Assembly: GCA_046160675.1 (NCBI GenBank)
Contig: JBJXHH010000240.1
Coordinates: 1 to 6,273, forward strand
Direction: 5' to 3'
Source: JACMJP01 sp046160675
GTDB taxonomy: Bacteria; Bacteroidota; Bacteroidia; Chitinophagales; BACL12
Length of the DNA: 6,273 nucleotides
Under the pieces are notes generated by a model. That model searched no databases. It was not told the origin of the DNA and saw only the letters and a list, made by a program, of their open reading frames with translations. This document shows positions 6,248 through 6,273 of the stretch, piece after piece. Every line of letters starts with the position of its first letter. The stretch's first letter is position 1. Both the position numbers and the translations under genes were made by a program.

Positions 6248-6273
6248 TAAAATATTTTTGAAATACTGATGGA

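Noticed and set aside
6253..6260. TATTTTTG, a perfect match to the Bacteroidota -7 element TAnnTTTG on the plus strand
   Set aside because: No TTTG or TTG -33 element is found about 20 bases upstream, the stretch is AT-rich, and no gene to its right can be seen because the window ends 13 bases later.

Overview
The window looks like chromosomal DNA from a member of the Bacteroidota. It is AT-rich, start codons are preceded by A/T-rich sequence without clear Shine-Dalgarno sites, one protein ends in a type IX secretion (T9SS) type A sorting domain, and another is a giant two-propeller sensor kinase of the kind abundant in that phylum. I cannot name the genus.

Layout, left to right. Positions 1-80 hold the last 25 codons of a plus-strand gene, probably a nucleotidyltransferase-family protein, followed by a small plus-strand terminator (88-106). 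Positions 81-450 (about 370 bases between convergent genes) have no intact gene. They contain hairpins and what may be a decayed or mis-sequenced small minus-strand gene (about 84-416), and end in a strong minus-strand terminator (407-434). The rest of the window is three minus-strand genes, transcribed right to left: a LuxR/NarL-type response regulator (5513-6157), a 1033-residue sensor histidine kinase with 14 propeller blade motifs, a Y_Y_Y domain, one membrane helix and HisKA_3/HATPase domains (2387-5488), and a secreted beta-propeller-like protein with a T9SS tail (451-2322).

How they probably work together: the kinase senses something in the periplasm through its propellers and phosphorylates the adjacent regulator on Asp56. 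The regulator then binds DNA through its C-terminal helix-turn-helix. An 18-bp imperfect dyad, ATCGCA-N6-TGTGAT, occurs 43 bp upstream of the regulator start and again, with one mismatch, 44 bp upstream of the secreted-protein start. This is the most interesting signal in the window. It suggests autoregulation of the two-component operon and coordinated control of the exported protein, so the three genes may form one sensing and response module. The regulator and kinase genes are also in the same reading frame, separated by one TAA and eight sense codons, and the kinase appears to start at TTG.
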